Assembly: GCA_905221035.1 (NCBI GenBank)
Contig: CAJNBP010000003.1
Location: 62,001-126,000 of the forward strand
From: a bacterium
GTDB lineage: Bacteria > Bacillota > Bacilli > Lactobacillales > Streptococcaceae
Length of the DNA stretch: 64,000 nt
Direction: 5' to 3'
In this document: one piece after another, positions 18,552 to 28,334 of the stretch
Numbering within the stretch: the stretch's first letter is position 1
How the letters are laid out: every line of letters begins with the position of its first letter
The notes under the pieces: generated by a model
Told to the model about the DNA's origin: nothing
The model's input: the letters and a program-made list of their open reading frames with translations, nothing else
Databases searched by the model: none
Program-made: the position numbers and the translations under genes

Positions 18552-19595
18552 ATGGCTACAATGAAAGCAGCTCGCTGGCATGCAGCGAAAGATGTTCGTA
18601 TTCAAGAAGTAGAAGTTCCTGAAGTACTTCCGCACCAAGTAAAAGTTGCTGTTAAATTCACAGGAATTTGTGGTACTGACCTCCACGAATTTTTAGATGG
18701 CCCTATCTTCATCCCAACAGAAGAACATGTCTATTCTGGTCAAAAAGCACCAGTAACACTGGGACATGAATTTTCTGGTGAAATTGTAGAAGTTGGGAGT
18801 GATGTTACTCGTGTGAAAGTTGGTGATCGTGTTGCTGTAGAACCAATTCTAGCTAAGAATAACTTAGTTGGTGATTATAACTTGGACCCAAACCTTAACT
18901 TTGTTGGTTTGGCTGCAGACGGTGGATTTGCCAAATATTGCGTTTTAGATGGCGACTTAGTACATGTTATTCCAGATAGCTTAAGCTATGAGCAAGCTGC
19001 CCTCACCGAACCCGCTGCTGTTGCAGTCTATGCTGTTCGTCAATCTTCTTTGAAAGCTGGTGATACAGCTGTTGTCTTTGGTTTAGGCCCAATTGGTCTG
19101 TTAATTGTAGAAGCTCTTCGTGCAGCTGGTGCTTCAAAGATTTATGCCGTTGAATTATCACCAGAACGCCAAGCCAAAGCAGAGGAATTAGGAGCTATCG
19201 TTGTACGTCCACAGGATGGAGAAACCGTTGTTGAAGCTGTACACCGTTTGACAAATGGTGGTGCAGACGTTTCTTATGAAGTAACTGGTGTACCAGTAGT
19301 TTTGGGACAGGCTCTAGCTGCTGTACATAAGGCAGGTGAGTGTATGGTTGTCTCTATCTGGGAACGAGAAGCTAATATCAATCCAAATGAATTTGCTATC
19401 CAAGAAAAGACACTAAAGGGAATTATTGCTTATCGTCACATCTTCCCTAAAGTATTAGAATTGATGGAACAAGGCTACTTCTCTGCTGAAAAATTGGTTA
19501 CTAAGAAAATTAAATTGGAAAATATCGTGGAAGAAGGCTTTATCGAATTAACTCAAGACAAGTCACAAATCAAGATTTTGGTAGAACCAGAATAA
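18552..19595 (+). CDS. Zinc-dependent alcohol dehydrogenase, 2,3-butanediol dehydrogenase type
   Basis: NAD(P)-dependent medium-chain dehydrogenase of 347 residues. Zinc ligand Cys40 lies in GICGTDLHEF and the GHEFSGEIVEVG motif is near 76-87; the nucleotide-binding site VFGLGPIGLLIVEAL is near 176-190. The sequence is closest in style to (R,R)-butanediol dehydrogenases, which interconvert acetoin and 2,3-butanediol, but other secondary alcohols are possible. The ATG at 18552 follows AAGGAG. It is monocistronic, has a cre site over its promoter and ends in a terminator, which suits an overflow-metabolism enzyme repressed when sugar is abundant. Confidence 0.88.
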   Translation: MATMKAARWHAAKDVRIQEVEVPEVLPHQVKVAVKFTGICGTDLHEFLDGPIFIPTEEHVYSGQKAPVTLGHEFSGEIVEVGSDVTRVKVGDRVAVEPILAKNNLVGDYNLDPNLNFVGLAADGGFAKYCVLDGDLVHVIPDSLSYEQAALTEPAAVAVYAVRQSSLKAGDTAVVFGLGPIGLLIVEALRAAGASKIYAVELSPERQAKAEELGAIVVRPQDGETVVEAVHRLTNGGADVSYEVTGVPVVLGQALAAVHKAGECMVVSIWEREANINPNEFAIQEKTLKGIIAYRHIFPKVLELMEQGYFSAEKLVTKKIKLENIVEEGFIELTQDKSQIKILVEPE

Positions 19596-19624
19596 AAAAT
19601 CAATCTTTTTAAGACAATACAATC

Positions 19625-19653
19625 AGGTCGGAGCAAGGTCACTTCGGCCTTTT
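19625..19653 (+). terminator. Terminator after the alcohol dehydrogenase
   Basis: AGGTCGGA pairs with TTCGGCCT (two G-U pairs), 10-nt loop, then TTT. The remaining intergenic bases to 19776 hold nothing I can name. Confidence 0.6.
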
Positions 19654-19776
19654 GAATATAATAAAAAAACGTGGTGGATGCTCTTTCACATCAAGCGCGC
19701 CACCTGACTAGGCAATATTCTTTTCTCCCCTACCAAATCCCAATAACTATTTTGGCTTTATTTCCAGAAGATTTTA

Positions 19777-19785
19777 TGGTAAAAT
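19777..19785 (+). promoter_or_regulatory. efp promoter (extended -10)
   Basis: TGGTAAAAT, 34 nt before the efp start; the -35 region is poor. Confidence 0.55.
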
Positions 19786-19819
19786 GAAGAGTAATAATAT
19801 TTATTAAAGAGGTAAAAAC

Positions 19820-20380
19820 ATGATTGAAGCAAGCAAATTGAAAGCTGGTATGACATTTGAAACTGCAGACGGAAAATTAATCCGTGTTTTGGAAGCTAGC
19901 CACCACAAACCAGGTAAAGGGAACACAATCATGCGTATGAAATTGCGTGATGTCCGTACTGGTTCTACATTTGACACAAGCTACCGTCCAGAAGAAAAAT
20001 TCGAACAAGCTATTATCGAGACTGTTCCAGCTCAATACTTGTACAAAATGGATGAAACTGCCTACTTCATGAACACTGAAACTTACGACCAATACGAAAT
20101 CCCAGTCGTAAACGTTGAAAATGAATTGCTTTACATCCTTGAAAACTCTGATGTGAAAATCCAATTCTACGGAACTGAAGTAATTGGTGTAACTGTACCA
20201 ACTACTGTTGAATTGACAGTTGCTGAAACACAACCATCTATCAAAGGTGCTACTGTTACAGGTTCTGGTAAGCCAGCAACTATGGAAACTGGACTTGTTG
20301 TCAACGTTCCAGACTTCATCGAAGCTGGGCAAAAATTGATCATCAACACTGCAGAAGGAACTTACGTTTCTCGTGCCTAA
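19820..20380 (+). CDS. efp: Elongation factor P
   Basis: Relieves ribosomes stalled on polyproline by entering near the E site. The 186 residues have three beta-barrel domains; the loop reaching the peptidyl-transferase centre is SHHKPGKGN with Lys33 at its tip. AGAGG precedes the ATG. It is followed after 21 nt by the Gls24-family gene and then nusB, probably one transcript. Confidence 0.97.
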   Translation: MIEASKLKAGMTFETADGKLIRVLEASHHKPGKGNTIMRMKLRDVRTGSTFDTSYRPEEKFEQAIIETVPAQYLYKMDETAYFMNTETYDQYEIPVVNVENELLYILENSDVKIQFYGTEVIGVTVPTTVELTVAETQPSIKGATVTGSGKPATMETGLVVNVPDFIEAGQKLIINTAEGTYVSRA

Positions 20381-20401
20381 TCTCTAGAAAGAGGTCATTC
20401 T

Positions 20402-20791
20402 ATGGGAATTGAAGAACAATTTGGCGAAATCGTTATCGCTCCACGTGTACTTGAAAAAATCATTGCCATCGCAACTGCTAAAGTTGATGGTGTCCACTCA
20501 TTTTCAAATAAATCCGTATCTGATACCCTATCAAAACTCTCTCTTGGTCGCGGCGTCTACTTAAAAGAAAGCAACGAAGAACTAACTGCTGACATCTATC
20601 TCTACCTAGAGTACGGTGTGAAAGTACCAAAAGTTGCTCTTGCTATTCAAAAAGCTGTTAAGGACGCTGTTCGTAACATGGCTGATGTGGAACTTGCTGC
20701 TGTCAACATTCATGTTGCAGGAATCGTTCCAGACAAAACACCAAAACCTGAGTTAAAAGATCTGTTTGACGAGGACTTCCTCAATGACTAG
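20402..20791 (+). CDS. Asp23/Gls24-family envelope stress protein (YqhY-like)
   Basis: A 129-residue Asp23/Gls24 (DUF322) protein. Visible marks are [31 protein letters not shown] beginnings, the [16 protein letters not shown] stretch and [12 protein letters not shown] near the end. YqhY-type members next to accBC or nusB have been linked to control of acetyl-CoA carboxylase in Bacillus; here the gene sits between efp and nusB and only about 1 kb from accA (opposite strand). The stop overlaps the nusB start by 8 bases, so the two are translationally coupled. Confidence 0.9.
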   Translation: MGIEEQFGEIVIAPRVLEKIIAIATAKVDGVHSFSNKSVSDTLSKLSLGRGVYLKESNEELTADIYLYLEYGVKVPKVALAIQKAVKDAVRNMADVELAAVNIHVAGIVPDKTPKPELKDLFDEDFLND

Positions 20792-21209
20792 TCCACTATT
20801 AGAATCCAGACGCGAACTTCGTAAATGCGCTTTTCAAGCTCTTATGAGCCTTGAATTCGACACCGATATGGAAACAGCTTGTCGCTTTGCCTACACACAT
20901 GACCGTGAAGATGAAGATATGCAAATTCCTACCTTTCTTCTAAACTTGGTTTCCGGTGTTCAAGCTCAAAAAGACGAGTTGGATAAACAAATCAACCAGC
21001 ACCTCAAGTCAGGCTGGACAGTTGAACGCTTGACCTTGGTCGAAAAAAACTTACTACGCTTGGGTATCTTTGAAATCACATCATTTGATACACCTCAGCT
21101 GGTAGCAGTCAATGAAGCTATTGAACTTGCTAAAAATTTTTCAGATCAAAAATCAGCCCGCTTTATCAACGGACTGCTTAGTCAATTTGTGACAGAAGAA
21201 AATGAATAA
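20784..21209 (+). CDS. nusB: Transcription antitermination factor NusB
   Basis: Binds boxA RNA with NusE (S10) in rRNA antitermination. The ATG at 20784 ([15 protein letters not shown]) gives 141 residues, a normal size; an in-frame start at 20766 would lengthen it inside the upstream gene and has no ribosome binding site. Conserved parts are [17 protein letters not shown] and the C-terminal [17 protein letters not shown] and [10 protein letters not shown]. Overlaps the upstream Gls24 gene by 8 nt. Confidence 0.95.
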   Translation: MTSPLLESRRELRKCAFQALMSLEFDTDMETACRFAYTHDREDEDMQIPTFLLNLVSGVQAQKDELDKQINQHLKSGWTVERLTLVEKNLLRLGIFEITSFDTPQLVAVNEAIELAKNFSDQKSARFINGLLSQFVTEENE

Positions 21210-21214
21210 TCGAA

Positions 21215-21243
21215 AAGGTGTTTGGTCTTCCAAGCACTTTTTG
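21215..21243 (+). terminator. nusB terminator
   Basis: AAGGTGTTTGG and CCAAGCACTTT form an 11-bp stem (two G-U pairs) with loop TCTT, then T residues. Confidence 0.75.
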
Positions 21244-21272
21244 TTGTGTCCTCGACAGAGAGTAAGAACCTC

Positions 21273-21307
21273 AAAAAACTAGAACTGACTGCCAGTTCTA
21301 GTTTTTT
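21273..21307. terminator. Second, bidirectional terminator between nusB and accA
   Basis: AAAAAACTAGAACTG (21273-21287) and its reverse complement (21293-21307) form a perfect long stem with A-rich and T-rich flanks. It can end both the plus-strand nusB transcript and the minus-strand fab/acc transcript. Confidence 0.85.
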
Positions 21308-21325
21308 GCATATTCTAAAGAATTA

Positions 21326-21431
21326 TACTCAATGAAAATCAAAGAGCAAACTAGGAAGCTAGCCGCAGACTGTACTTGAGTACGGCAAGGTGAAGCTGAC
21401 GTGGTTTGAATTTGATTTTCGAAGAGTATTA
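21326..21431 (-). repeat. BOX element, boxA-boxC form, next to accA
   Basis: On the minus strand it runs TACTCTTCGAAAATC ... TTTTCATTGAGTA with boxA and boxC cores and no boxB. Its outer end coincides with the accA stop codon: the accA TAA is immediately followed by TACTCTTCG. Confidence 0.88.
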
Positions 21432-22196
21432 GTATTTTCTAAATCGTTGGTAACGTTCTTCCAACAACTCTTCTAGCGGTTTTTGTGAAAGTCTAGCTAA
21501 CTCAGTTTGGAGTTCTTGTTTAACAGTCTTAATCAGTTCTTTACTAGAACGTCCTGCTTCAGAAATCACCTTGTCTACCACTTCCATTTCTAACAGCTCA
21601 TGCGAAGTGATTTTCATCAGTTCTGCTGCTTCCATAGCACGACTGCCATCCTTCCATAGAATGGAAGCAAAGCCTTCTGGGCTGAGAATGGCATAGATAG
21701 AATTTTCCAGCATCCAGACACGGTCCGCAACGGCTAGAGCCAAAGCCCCACCTGAACCACCTTCACCGATAATGATGGCGATAATCGGAACTTTTAGATC
21801 ACTCATTTCCATGAGATTGCGAGCGATAGCTTCCCCTTGACCACGTTCTTCCGCTCCCACACCAGGATAGGCACCTGCAGTATTGATAAAGGTCACAACG
21901 GGACGGCCAAACTTTTCAGCCTGTTTCATCAACCGTAGGGCCTTGCGGTAGCCTTCTGGATGCGGTTGTCCAAAATTCCGTTTGAGGTTGTCTTGTAAGC
22001 TCTTACCTTTTTGGATACCAACCACTGTTACAGCTTGGTCTCCAAGCCAGCCGATACCACCAACAACTGCACCATCATCACGAAAAGAACGGTCACCGTG
22101 TAATTGGATAAATTCATCAAAAATGCCTGTCGCAAAGTCCAAGGTTGTCAAGCGACTCTGCTCACGCGCTTCTCTGACTATTTTTGCAATATTCAT
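21429..22196 (-). CDS. accA: Acetyl-CoA carboxylase carboxyltransferase subunit alpha
   Basis: With AccD transfers the carboxyl group from biotin to acetyl-CoA, giving malonyl-CoA. The 255 residues match the short Gram-positive form. Core motifs include [36 protein letters not shown] and [15 protein letters not shown] (oxyanion-hole glycines). The ATG overlaps the accD stop by 4 bases. It is the last gene of the fatty acid cluster; a BOX element begins at its stop codon. Confidence 0.96.
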   Translation of the reverse strand: MNIAKIVREAREQSRLTTLDFATGIFDEFIQLHGDRSFRDDGAVVGGIGWLGDQAVTVVGIQKGKSLQDNLKRNFGQPHPEGYRKALRLMKQAEKFGRPVVTFINTAGAYPGVGAEERGQGEAIARNLMEMSDLKVPIIAIIIGEGGSGGALALAVADRVWMLENSIYAILSPEGFASILWKDGSRAMEAAELMKITSHELLEMEVVDKVISEAGRSSKELIKTVKQELQTELARLSQKPLEELLEERYQRFRKY

Positions 22197-23059
22197 CTAG
22201 GACTCCCTCCGTGCAATCTGACTAGGCTAGCAATGGTATCTGGCAAGTCTCTTCTTTTGACAATAGCATCCACAAAGCCATGCTCCAATAAGAATTCTGC
22301 CTTTTGGAAATCCTCAGGCAAGCTTTCACGAACCGTATTTTCAATGACACGACGCCCAGCAAAACCGACCAAGCTCTGTGGTTCAGCCAGAATGATATCC
22401 CCTTCCATAGCGAAAGAAGCTGTCACACCACCAGTCGTTGGATCTGTCAAAATAGTCAGGTAAAAGAGGCCAGCATTTGAATGGCGTTTAACCGCTGCAG
22501 AAATCTTAGCCATCTGCATGAGACTCATGATTCCTTCCTGCATACGGGCTCCACCAGAGGCTGTGAAGAGAACAACTGGCAATTGTTCAACAGTCGCATA
22601 CTCAAATAATCGAGTGATTTTTTCCCCTACAACCGTACCCATAGATGCCATGATAAAGTTAGAATCCATAATTCCAAGAGCCACAGCCTGACCTTTAATA
22701 AGTGCAGTTCCTGTCACAACAGCTTCATCCAGACCTGTCTTTTCACGCATAGCTGCTAGTTTCTGTTGATAACCAGGGAAATGCAAGGGATCCTTGCTTT
22801 CAATCCCTGTAAACAATTCCTTGAAGGTTCCCATATCAATCGTCAAAGCCAAGCGTTCTTGGGCAGAAATACGAAAGGTATAGCTACAGTGTGGACAAAT
22901 ACGCTCACTTCCCAGATCCTTCTGATAGATGGTATGCTTACAACCCGGACACTGGGAGAATAGTTCATCTGGAACCTCTGGCTTGGCTTGAGGTTTTTCC
23001 CTAACCGAACGATTGGGATTAATTCGAATATACTTATCTTTTTTACTAAATAGAGCCAT
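22193..23059 (-). CDS. accD: Acetyl-CoA carboxylase carboxyltransferase subunit beta
   Basis: Partner of AccA. The 288 residues start with a basic region and a Cys4 zinc finger (CPGC about 38-41 and CPHC about 57-60), then the crotonase-like carboxyltransferase core with [20 protein letters not shown] and [14 protein letters not shown]. Its stop overlaps the accA start by 4 nt; it lies 36 nt after accC. Confidence 0.96.
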   Translation of the reverse strand: MALFSKKDKYIRINPNRSVREKPQAKPEVPDELFSQCPGCKHTIYQKDLGSERICPHCSYTFRISAQERLALTIDMGTFKELFTGIESKDPLHFPGYQQKLAAMREKTGLDEAVVTGTALIKGQAVALGIMDSNFIMASMGTVVGEKITRLFEYATVEQLPVVLFTASGGARMQEGIMSLMQMAKISAAVKRHSNAGLFYLTILTDPTTGGVTASFAMEGDIILAEPQSLVGFAGRRVIENTVRESLPEDFQKAEFLLEHGFVDAIVKRRDLPDTIASLVRLHGGSPR

Positions 23060-23095
23060 TGATTCCCCTTTTCGGTTTAAACTCTTAAAGTCATT

Positions 23096-24463
23096 TTATT
23101 CTTTTTCTTGATATTTGGGTAAGAAGGTTTCCATCAAGAAGGAAGTATCGTAATCTCCAGCAATAACATTGCGATCTGAAATGAGGTCAAGCTGGAAATC
23201 TGCATTGGTCTGCACCCCTTCAATCTCTAGTTCATAGAGGGCACGTTGCATTTTCATCAAGGCATCAAAACGATTTTCGCCGTGAACGATAATTTTGGCA
23301 ATCATACTATCATAATAAGGCGGAATGGTATAGCCTGGATAAACTGCTGAATCCACGCGCAAGCCGACTCCTCCACTTGGGAGATAGAGATTGGTAATCT
23401 TACCTGGACTTGGAGCAAAGTTAAAGCCTGGATTTTCTGCATTGATACGACACTCGATAGCATGGCCACGTAGGACAATATCTTCTTGCTTAACAGACAG
23501 GGGCTGACCCGCTGCAATACGAATCTGTTCCTTAACGATATCCACACCTGACACAAACTCTGTTACTGGATGTTCTACTTGTACACGAGTATTCATCTCC
23601 ATGAAGTAGAAATTGCCACTGGCTTCATCAAGAAGAAACTCAATGGTCCCTGCATTCTCATAACCAACAGACTCTGCAGCTCGAACAGCAGCAGAACCAA
23701 TTTCATGGCGCAACGTTTTTCCGATTGCAATCGAAGGGCTTTCTTCCAAAACCTTTTGGTTATTCCGTTGTAGAGAACAATCCCGTTCCCCCAAGTGGAT
23801 TACATTTCCATGTTCATCTCCTAGGATTTGAACCTCGATGTGGCGAGCTGGATAGATGACCCGTTCTATGTACATAGCACCATTGCCATAATTGGCCTTG
23901 GCTTCACTAGAGGCTGTTTCAAAGGCTGAAACAAGGTCTTCTGGTCTTTCAACCTTACGAATCCCTTTACCACCACCACCTGCTGAGGCCTTAAGCATAA
24001 CAGGATAGCCAATTTTTTCAGCAACAATCAAAGCTTCCTCAGAGTTATGCACTTCTCCATCCGAACCTGGAATGACAGGTACACCTGCTTTGATCATCTG
24101 AGCACGTGCATTGATTTTATCCCCCATCATATCCATGACATGACCAGATGGACCGATAAACTTGATTCCCACCTCTTCACACATGGTTGCAAATTTGGAA
24201 TTTTCACTGAGAAAACCAAAACCTGGGTGAATGGCCTCTGCCTCAGTCAAGACTGCAGCTGATAGAACCGCGTTAATATTGAGATAAGACTCAGTTGCCT
24301 TACCAGGGCCGATACAAACCGCCTCATCTGCCAAAAGCGTATGAAGGGCTTCCTTATCAGCAGTTGAATAAACTGCCACCGTCGCAATGCCCAATTCACG
24401 CGCCGCACGGATAATACGAACCGCAATTTCACCACGATTGGCAATTAAAATTTTTCGAAACAT
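23096..24463 (-). CDS. accC: Biotin carboxylase
   Basis: ATP-grasp enzyme that carboxylates the biotin on AccB. The 455 residues begin FRKILIANRGEIAVRIIRA; the glycine-rich ATP loop KASAGGGGKGIRKV is near 158-171 and the active-site stretch EMNTRVQVEHPVTE near 287-300. Length normal. AGGAGG precedes the ATG. It follows fabZ after 11 nt. Confidence 0.97.
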   Translation of the reverse strand: MFRKILIANRGEIAVRIIRAARELGIATVAVYSTADKEALHTLLADEAVCIGPGKATESYLNINAVLSAAVLTEAEAIHPGFGFLSENSKFATMCEEVGIKFIGPSGHVMDMMGDKINARAQMIKAGVPVIPGSDGEVHNSEEALIVAEKIGYPVMLKASAGGGGKGIRKVERPEDLVSAFETASSEAKANYGNGAMYIERVIYPARHIEVQILGDEHGNVIHLGERDCSLQRNNQKVLEESPSIAIGKTLRHEIGSAAVRAAESVGYENAGTIEFLLDEASGNFYFMEMNTRVQVEHPVTEFVSGVDIVKEQIRIAAGQPLSVKQEDIVLRGHAIECRINAENPGFNFAPSPGKITNLYLPSGGVGLRVDSAVYPGYTIPPYYDSMIAKIIVHGENRFDALMKMQRALYELEIEGVQTNADFQLDLISDRNVIAGDYDTSFLMETFLPKYQEKE

Positions 24464-24474
24464 GGAGAACCTCC

Positions 24475-24897
24475 TTAGTTTCCAATTGCAAAGGTAAGAG
24501 TACCACTGGCTGCAAGCTTACCATCCACTTCAGCCTTTGCTTCAACCACGGCAATGGTACCACGACGTTTTACAAAAGTCGCCGTCATAACCAATTGGTC
24601 TCCTGGTACAACTTGCTTCTTGAACTTAACCTTGTCCATACCAGCGTAAAAGACTAGTTTCCCCTTATTTTCAGGTTTAGACAACTCCAAGACACCCGCT
24701 GTTTGCGCCAAGGCCTCCATGATCAGAACACCTGGCATAACTGGATATTGAGGAAAATGGCCGTTAAAGAAGGGCTCATTGATGGTCACATTTTTGATGG
24801 CAACAATGGTATCCTCGCTCACTTCCAAGACACGATCCACTAGGAGCATGGGATAGCGGTGAGGTAGAGCTTCTTTGATTCCTTGAATATCGATCAT
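24475..24897 (-). CDS. fabZ: 3-hydroxyacyl-ACP dehydratase FabZ
   Basis: Removes water from 3-hydroxyacyl-ACP to give trans-2-enoyl-ACP. The 140-residue hotdog-fold protein has the catalytic motif [21 protein letters not shown] split as His48 in [11 protein letters not shown] and Glu62 in MEALAQ. In streptococci FabM acts on FabZ product to divert carbon to unsaturated chains. The start overlaps the accB stop by 4 bases (ATGA). Confidence 0.96.
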   Translation of the reverse strand: MIDIQGIKEALPHRYPMLLVDRVLEVSEDTIVAIKNVTINEPFFNGHFPQYPVMPGVLIMEALAQTAGVLELSKPENKGKLVFYAGMDKVKFKKQVVPGDQLVMTATFVKRRGTIAVVEAKAEVDGKLAASGTLTFAIGN

Positions 24898-25379
24898 TTG
24901 ATACGTACCAATCCTTTACCAAACTCAACCATTTCTTCGTTAGAAACAAGAATTTCCGTTACCACACCATCCTTAGGTGCAGGAATTTCATTCATAACTT
25001 TCATGGCTTCGATGATGACCAATGTTTGACCTTTTTTGACAGTATCACCAACTGTAACGAAGGCAGGTTTATCAGGACCAGCAGCCAAGTAAGCCACCCC
25101 AACAAGTGGGCTCTCTACAACATCTCCCTCAGCAACCACACTTGCTTCAGCTAGTGCCGAAGTTTCTTCCACTACAGTCTCTGCTGGAGCAGATGTAGGA
25201 GCTACTGGACTTGGTGTTGCTAGAGCAGGCGCTGGTGCGACTGGAGCTGCAACTTCAGGTACAAGTCTCGCTTCATTTTTACTAAACTGTAACTCATCCG
25301 TCCCATTTTTATAAGAAAATTCTCTCAAACTTGACTGGTCAAATTGAGCCATCAAGTCTTTAATATCGTTTAAATTCAT
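24894..25379 (-). CDS. accB: Biotin carboxyl carrier protein of acetyl-CoA carboxylase
   Basis: Carries biotin between AccC and AccA/AccD. The 161 residues comprise an N-terminal helical part, a long Ala/Pro/Val-rich flexible linker (about 42-80) and the biotinyl domain. The biotin lysine is in EAMKVMNEI (near residue 126); the usual EAMKM has Val after Lys here. It sits 2 nt after fabF and overlaps fabZ by 4 nt. Confidence 0.96.
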   Translation of the reverse strand: MNLNDIKDLMAQFDQSSLREFSYKNGTDELQFSKNEARLVPEVAAPVAPAPALATPSPVAPTSAPAETVVEETSALAEASVVAEGDVVESPLVGVAYLAAGPDKPAFVTVGDTVKKGQTLVIIEAMKVMNEIPAPKDGVVTEILVSNEEMVEFGKGLVRIK

Positions 25380-25381
25380 AC

Positions 25382-26617
25382 TTATTTATTCTCCCAACGT
25401 TTGAAAGCAAGAACCGCATTGTGGCCACCAAAACCAAAGGTATTTGAAATAGCGTATGGAATTTCTTGCTCCAAGCCTTGTCCATAAACGACATTGGCTT
25501 CGATATAATCTGATACTTCACTTGTTCCAGCCGTCATTGGTACAAAGTTATGACGCATAGCTTCGATTGTGACGATAGCTTCTACTGCACCTGCAGCTCC
25601 CAGCAAATGCCCTGTGAAAGACTTAGTTGATGATACAGGTACTTCCTTACCAAGAACAGCGACGATAGCACCACTTTCTCCTTTTTCATTAGCAGGAGTT
25701 GACGTTCCGTGAGCATTGACATAGGCGACTTGCTCTGAAGAAATCTCAGCTTCTTCCAAGGCTAGTTTGATGGCCTTGATAGCTCCTTGACCTTCTGGAT
25801 GTGGTGAAGTCATATGGTAGGCATCACAGGTATTTCCGTAGCCAACCACTTCAGCAAGAATAGTAGCCCCACGTTTTTCGGCGTGTTCAAGACTTTCAAG
25901 AACCAACATCCCTGAACCTTCACCCATGACAAAACCATTGCGGTCCTTATCAAATGGGATGGAAGCACGACTTGGATCCTCTGTCGTAGAGAGAGCTGTT
26001 AGGGCTTGAAAACCAGCAATAGCAAAAGGTGTGATAGAGGCTTCTGAACCACCTACCAACATAACGTCTTGGAAACCAAATTTAATTGAGCGGAAGGCAT
26101 CCCCAATCGCGTCATTTGATGAAGCGCAGGCAGTATTGATGGATTTACAAACACCGTTTGCTCCAAAACGCATAGCAACATTTCCTGAAGCCATATTTGG
26201 CAAGGCTTTTGGAAGGGTCAATGGTTTCACACGTTTTGGTCCTTTATCATTTAATCGAAGTACTTGATCTTCAATTTCTTTGATTCCACCAATACCAGAG
26301 GCAACGATAACACCAAAACGATCCTTGTCAATAGCCTCTACATCCAGCTTAGCGTGGTTGACAGCCTCTTGGGCCGCATATAAGGCATACAAAGAATAGT
26401 TATCAAAACGGTTGGTATCTTTCTTAACAAAGTATTTATCAAAAGGAAAATCTTGAATTTCTGCTGCATTATGCACATCAAAGTCACTATGATCAAATTT
26501 TGTAATTGGACCAATTCCGATTTTTCCACTTGTCAAACTATTCCAAAATTCTTCTGGTGTATTTCCGATTGGAGATGTTACTCCATAACCTGTTACTACT
26601 ACGCGATTTAGTTTCAT
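25382..26617 (-). CDS. fabF: 3-oxoacyl-ACP synthase II
   Basis: Elongating condensing enzyme. The 411 residues show the Cys-His-His triad: Cys in SINTACASSNDA (near 164), His in NAHGTSTPANE (near 304) and His in KSFTGHLLGAAGA (near 340). An in-frame GTG at 26626 belongs to the ribosome binding site (GAGGTG), so I start at the ATG at 26617. It lies 21 nt after fabG. Confidence 0.96.
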   Translation of the reverse strand: MKLNRVVVTGYGVTSPIGNTPEEFWNSLTSGKIGIGPITKFDHSDFDVHNAAEIQDFPFDKYFVKKDTNRFDNYSLYALYAAQEAVNHAKLDVEAIDKDRFGVIVASGIGGIKEIEDQVLRLNDKGPKRVKPLTLPKALPNMASGNVAMRFGANGVCKSINTACASSNDAIGDAFRSIKFGFQDVMLVGGSEASITPFAIAGFQALTALSTTEDPSRASIPFDKDRNGFVMGEGSGMLVLESLEHAEKRGATILAEVVGYGNTCDAYHMTSPHPEGQGAIKAIKLALEEAEISSEQVAYVNAHGTSTPANEKGESGAIVAVLGKEVPVSSTKSFTGHLLGAAGAVEAIVTIEAMRHNFVPMTAGTSEVSDYIEANVVYGQGLEQEIPYAISNTFGFGGHNAVLAFKRWENK

Positions 26618-26638
26618 CTTTTTCACCTCTAGCTTCTG

Positions 26639-27370
26639 CTACATACTTAAGCCACCATCAATGGCAACCACTTGACCAGTTAGATAATCTTGGCCTGCTA
26701 AAAATACTGTCAAATCTGCAACCTGCTCTGCTTTCCCAAATTCTTTCATAGGAATTTGCGCCAGCATGGCATCTTTTACCTTGTCCGATAGGACAGCTGT
26801 CATATCGGACTCAATCATTCCAGGTGCAATAGCATTAACCCTGATATTGCGATTGGCCACTTCACGCGCCACAGACTTTGTAAAACCAATCAAACCAGCC
26901 TTAGAAGCTGCATAGTTAGCTTGACCGATATTTCCCATCAAACCAACAACACTAGACATATTAATGATAGCACCTTCTCTGGCTTTCATCATCGGTTTCA
27001 AGACTGATTGTGTCATGTTAAAGGCGCCAGTCAGGTTAACCTTGAGAACTTTTTCAAAATCTGCTTCTGTCATCTTGAGCATGAGGCTGTCTTGAGTAAT
27101 CCCTGCATTGTTGACCAAAACATCTACTGAACCCAGCTCTGCAATAGCTTGATCAACCATACGCTTAGCGTCTGCAAAATCTGACACGTCTCCTGATATA
27201 GGAACCACCTTGACACCATAGTTTGAAAACTCAGCGAGCAATTCTTCTGAAATGGCCCCACGACTGTTTAAGACAATGTTGGCCCCTGCCTGAGCAAACT
27301 TGTGGGCAATGGCAAGACCAATTCCACGACTCGAACCTGTAATAAAGATATTTTTATTTTTTAGTTGCAT
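26639..27370 (-). CDS. fabG: 3-oxoacyl-ACP reductase FabG
   Basis: NADPH-dependent short-chain reductase of the elongation cycle. The 243 residues show the cofactor motif TGSSRGIGLAIA (about 11-22), NNAGIT (about 86-91), and catalytic Ser, Tyr and Lys in MSSVVGLMGN and YAASKAGLIGF (Tyr near 151). Located between fabD and fabF in the usual streptococcal order. Confidence 0.96.
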   Translation of the reverse strand: MQLKNKNIFITGSSRGIGLAIAHKFAQAGANIVLNSRGAISEELLAEFSNYGVKVVPISGDVSDFADAKRMVDQAIAELGSVDVLVNNAGITQDSLMLKMTEADFEKVLKVNLTGAFNMTQSVLKPMMKAREGAIINMSSVVGLMGNIGQANYAASKAGLIGFTKSVAREVANRNIRVNAIAPGMIESDMTAVLSDKVKDAMLAQIPMKEFGKAEQVADLTVFLAGQDYLTGQVVAIDGGLSM

Positions 27371-27395
27371 TCTTTTCTCCTGTTTCCTCCTGTAT

Positions 27396-28334
27396 TTATG
27401 GAAGAAGGGATTCCTCGTTTTCTAGCAAGGTTTCCAAACTAGCCTGATCTTCAACAGTGGCTAGTTTAGCTGTCTTATCAATTTTTTTGACAAAACCTGA
27501 CAAGACTTTCCCCGGTCCGATCTCGATAAAGTTGGTTACGCCTGCTTCTTGCATAACTGCAATACTTTCATAGAAACGAACTGGTTCCTTGACCTGACGC
27601 GTCAAAAGTTGAGCAATGTCTTCTTTTTGCATCACAGTAGCTTCTGTATTACCGACTAGGGGACAAGTAAAATCTGAAAAACTTACTTGAGCTAGAGTTT
27701 CAGCTAGTTTCTGGCTAGCAGGCTCAAGGAGAGCGGTATGAAAGGGACCTGACACCTTGAGAGGAATCAAGCGTTTGGCACCTACTTCTTGCAAGAGTTC
27801 AACAGCTCTGTCAACCGCAACCACTTCTCCACCAATGACGATTTGTGCAGGTGTGTTATAGTTGGCTGGGGTAACCACTCCAAGTTCAGAAGCTTTTTGA
27901 CAGGCTTCCTCAATGACCTCTACTGGCGTATTGAGAACTGCTACCATCTTGCCAGATCCAGCAGGAGCCGCTTCTTCCATATAGGCTCCACGCTTAGCTA
28001 CCAAGGCTACGGCATCTTCAAAATCCAAGGCGCCACTGGCCACCAAGGCAGAATATTCTCCAAGAGACAAACCAGCAACCATATCAGGCTGATAACCTTT
28101 TTCTTGCAATAAACGGTAGATAGCAACCGAAGTCGCTAGAATAGCTGGTTGTGTATAGCGGGTCTGATTGAGTTTTTCTTCTTCCGTATCAATGAGATGA
28201 CGCAAATCATAACCGAGTACCTGACTGGCTTGATCAATCGTTTCTTTGACAATCGGATACTGATCATAGAGATCACGGCCCATCCCTAGATACTGGGCAC
28301 CTTGACCAGCAAATAAAAAGGCTGTTTTAGTCAT
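27396..28334 (-). CDS. fabD: Malonyl CoA-ACP transacylase
   Basis: Loads malonyl groups on ACP. The 312 residues have FLFAGQGAQYLGMG at the start, the nucleophile serine in GLSLGEYSALVASG (Ser near 92) and the catalytic His in SGPFHTALLEPA (near 199). The start overlaps the fabK stop by 8 bases, so it is coupled to fabK. Confidence 0.96.
   Translation of the reverse strand: MTKTAFLFAGQGAQYLGMGRDLYDQYPIVKETIDQASQVLGYDLRHLIDTEEEKLNQTRYTQPAILATSVAIYRLLQEKGYQPDMVAGLSLGEYSALVASGALDFEDAVALVAKRGAYMEEAAPAGSGKMVAVLNTPVEVIEEACQKASELGVVTPANYNTPAQIVIGGEVVAVDRAVELLQEVGAKRLIPLKVSGPFHTALLEPASQKLAETLAQVSFSDFTCPLVGNTEATVMQKEDIAQLLTRQVKEPVRFYESIAVMQEAGVTNFIEIGPGKVLSGFVKKIDKTAKLATVEDQASLETLLENEESLLP

Noticed and set aside
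19654..19776. CiaR-controlled small RNA between the dehydrogenase gene and efp
   Set aside because: A single TTTAAG is present nearby but no second half-site or clear promoter-terminator pair.
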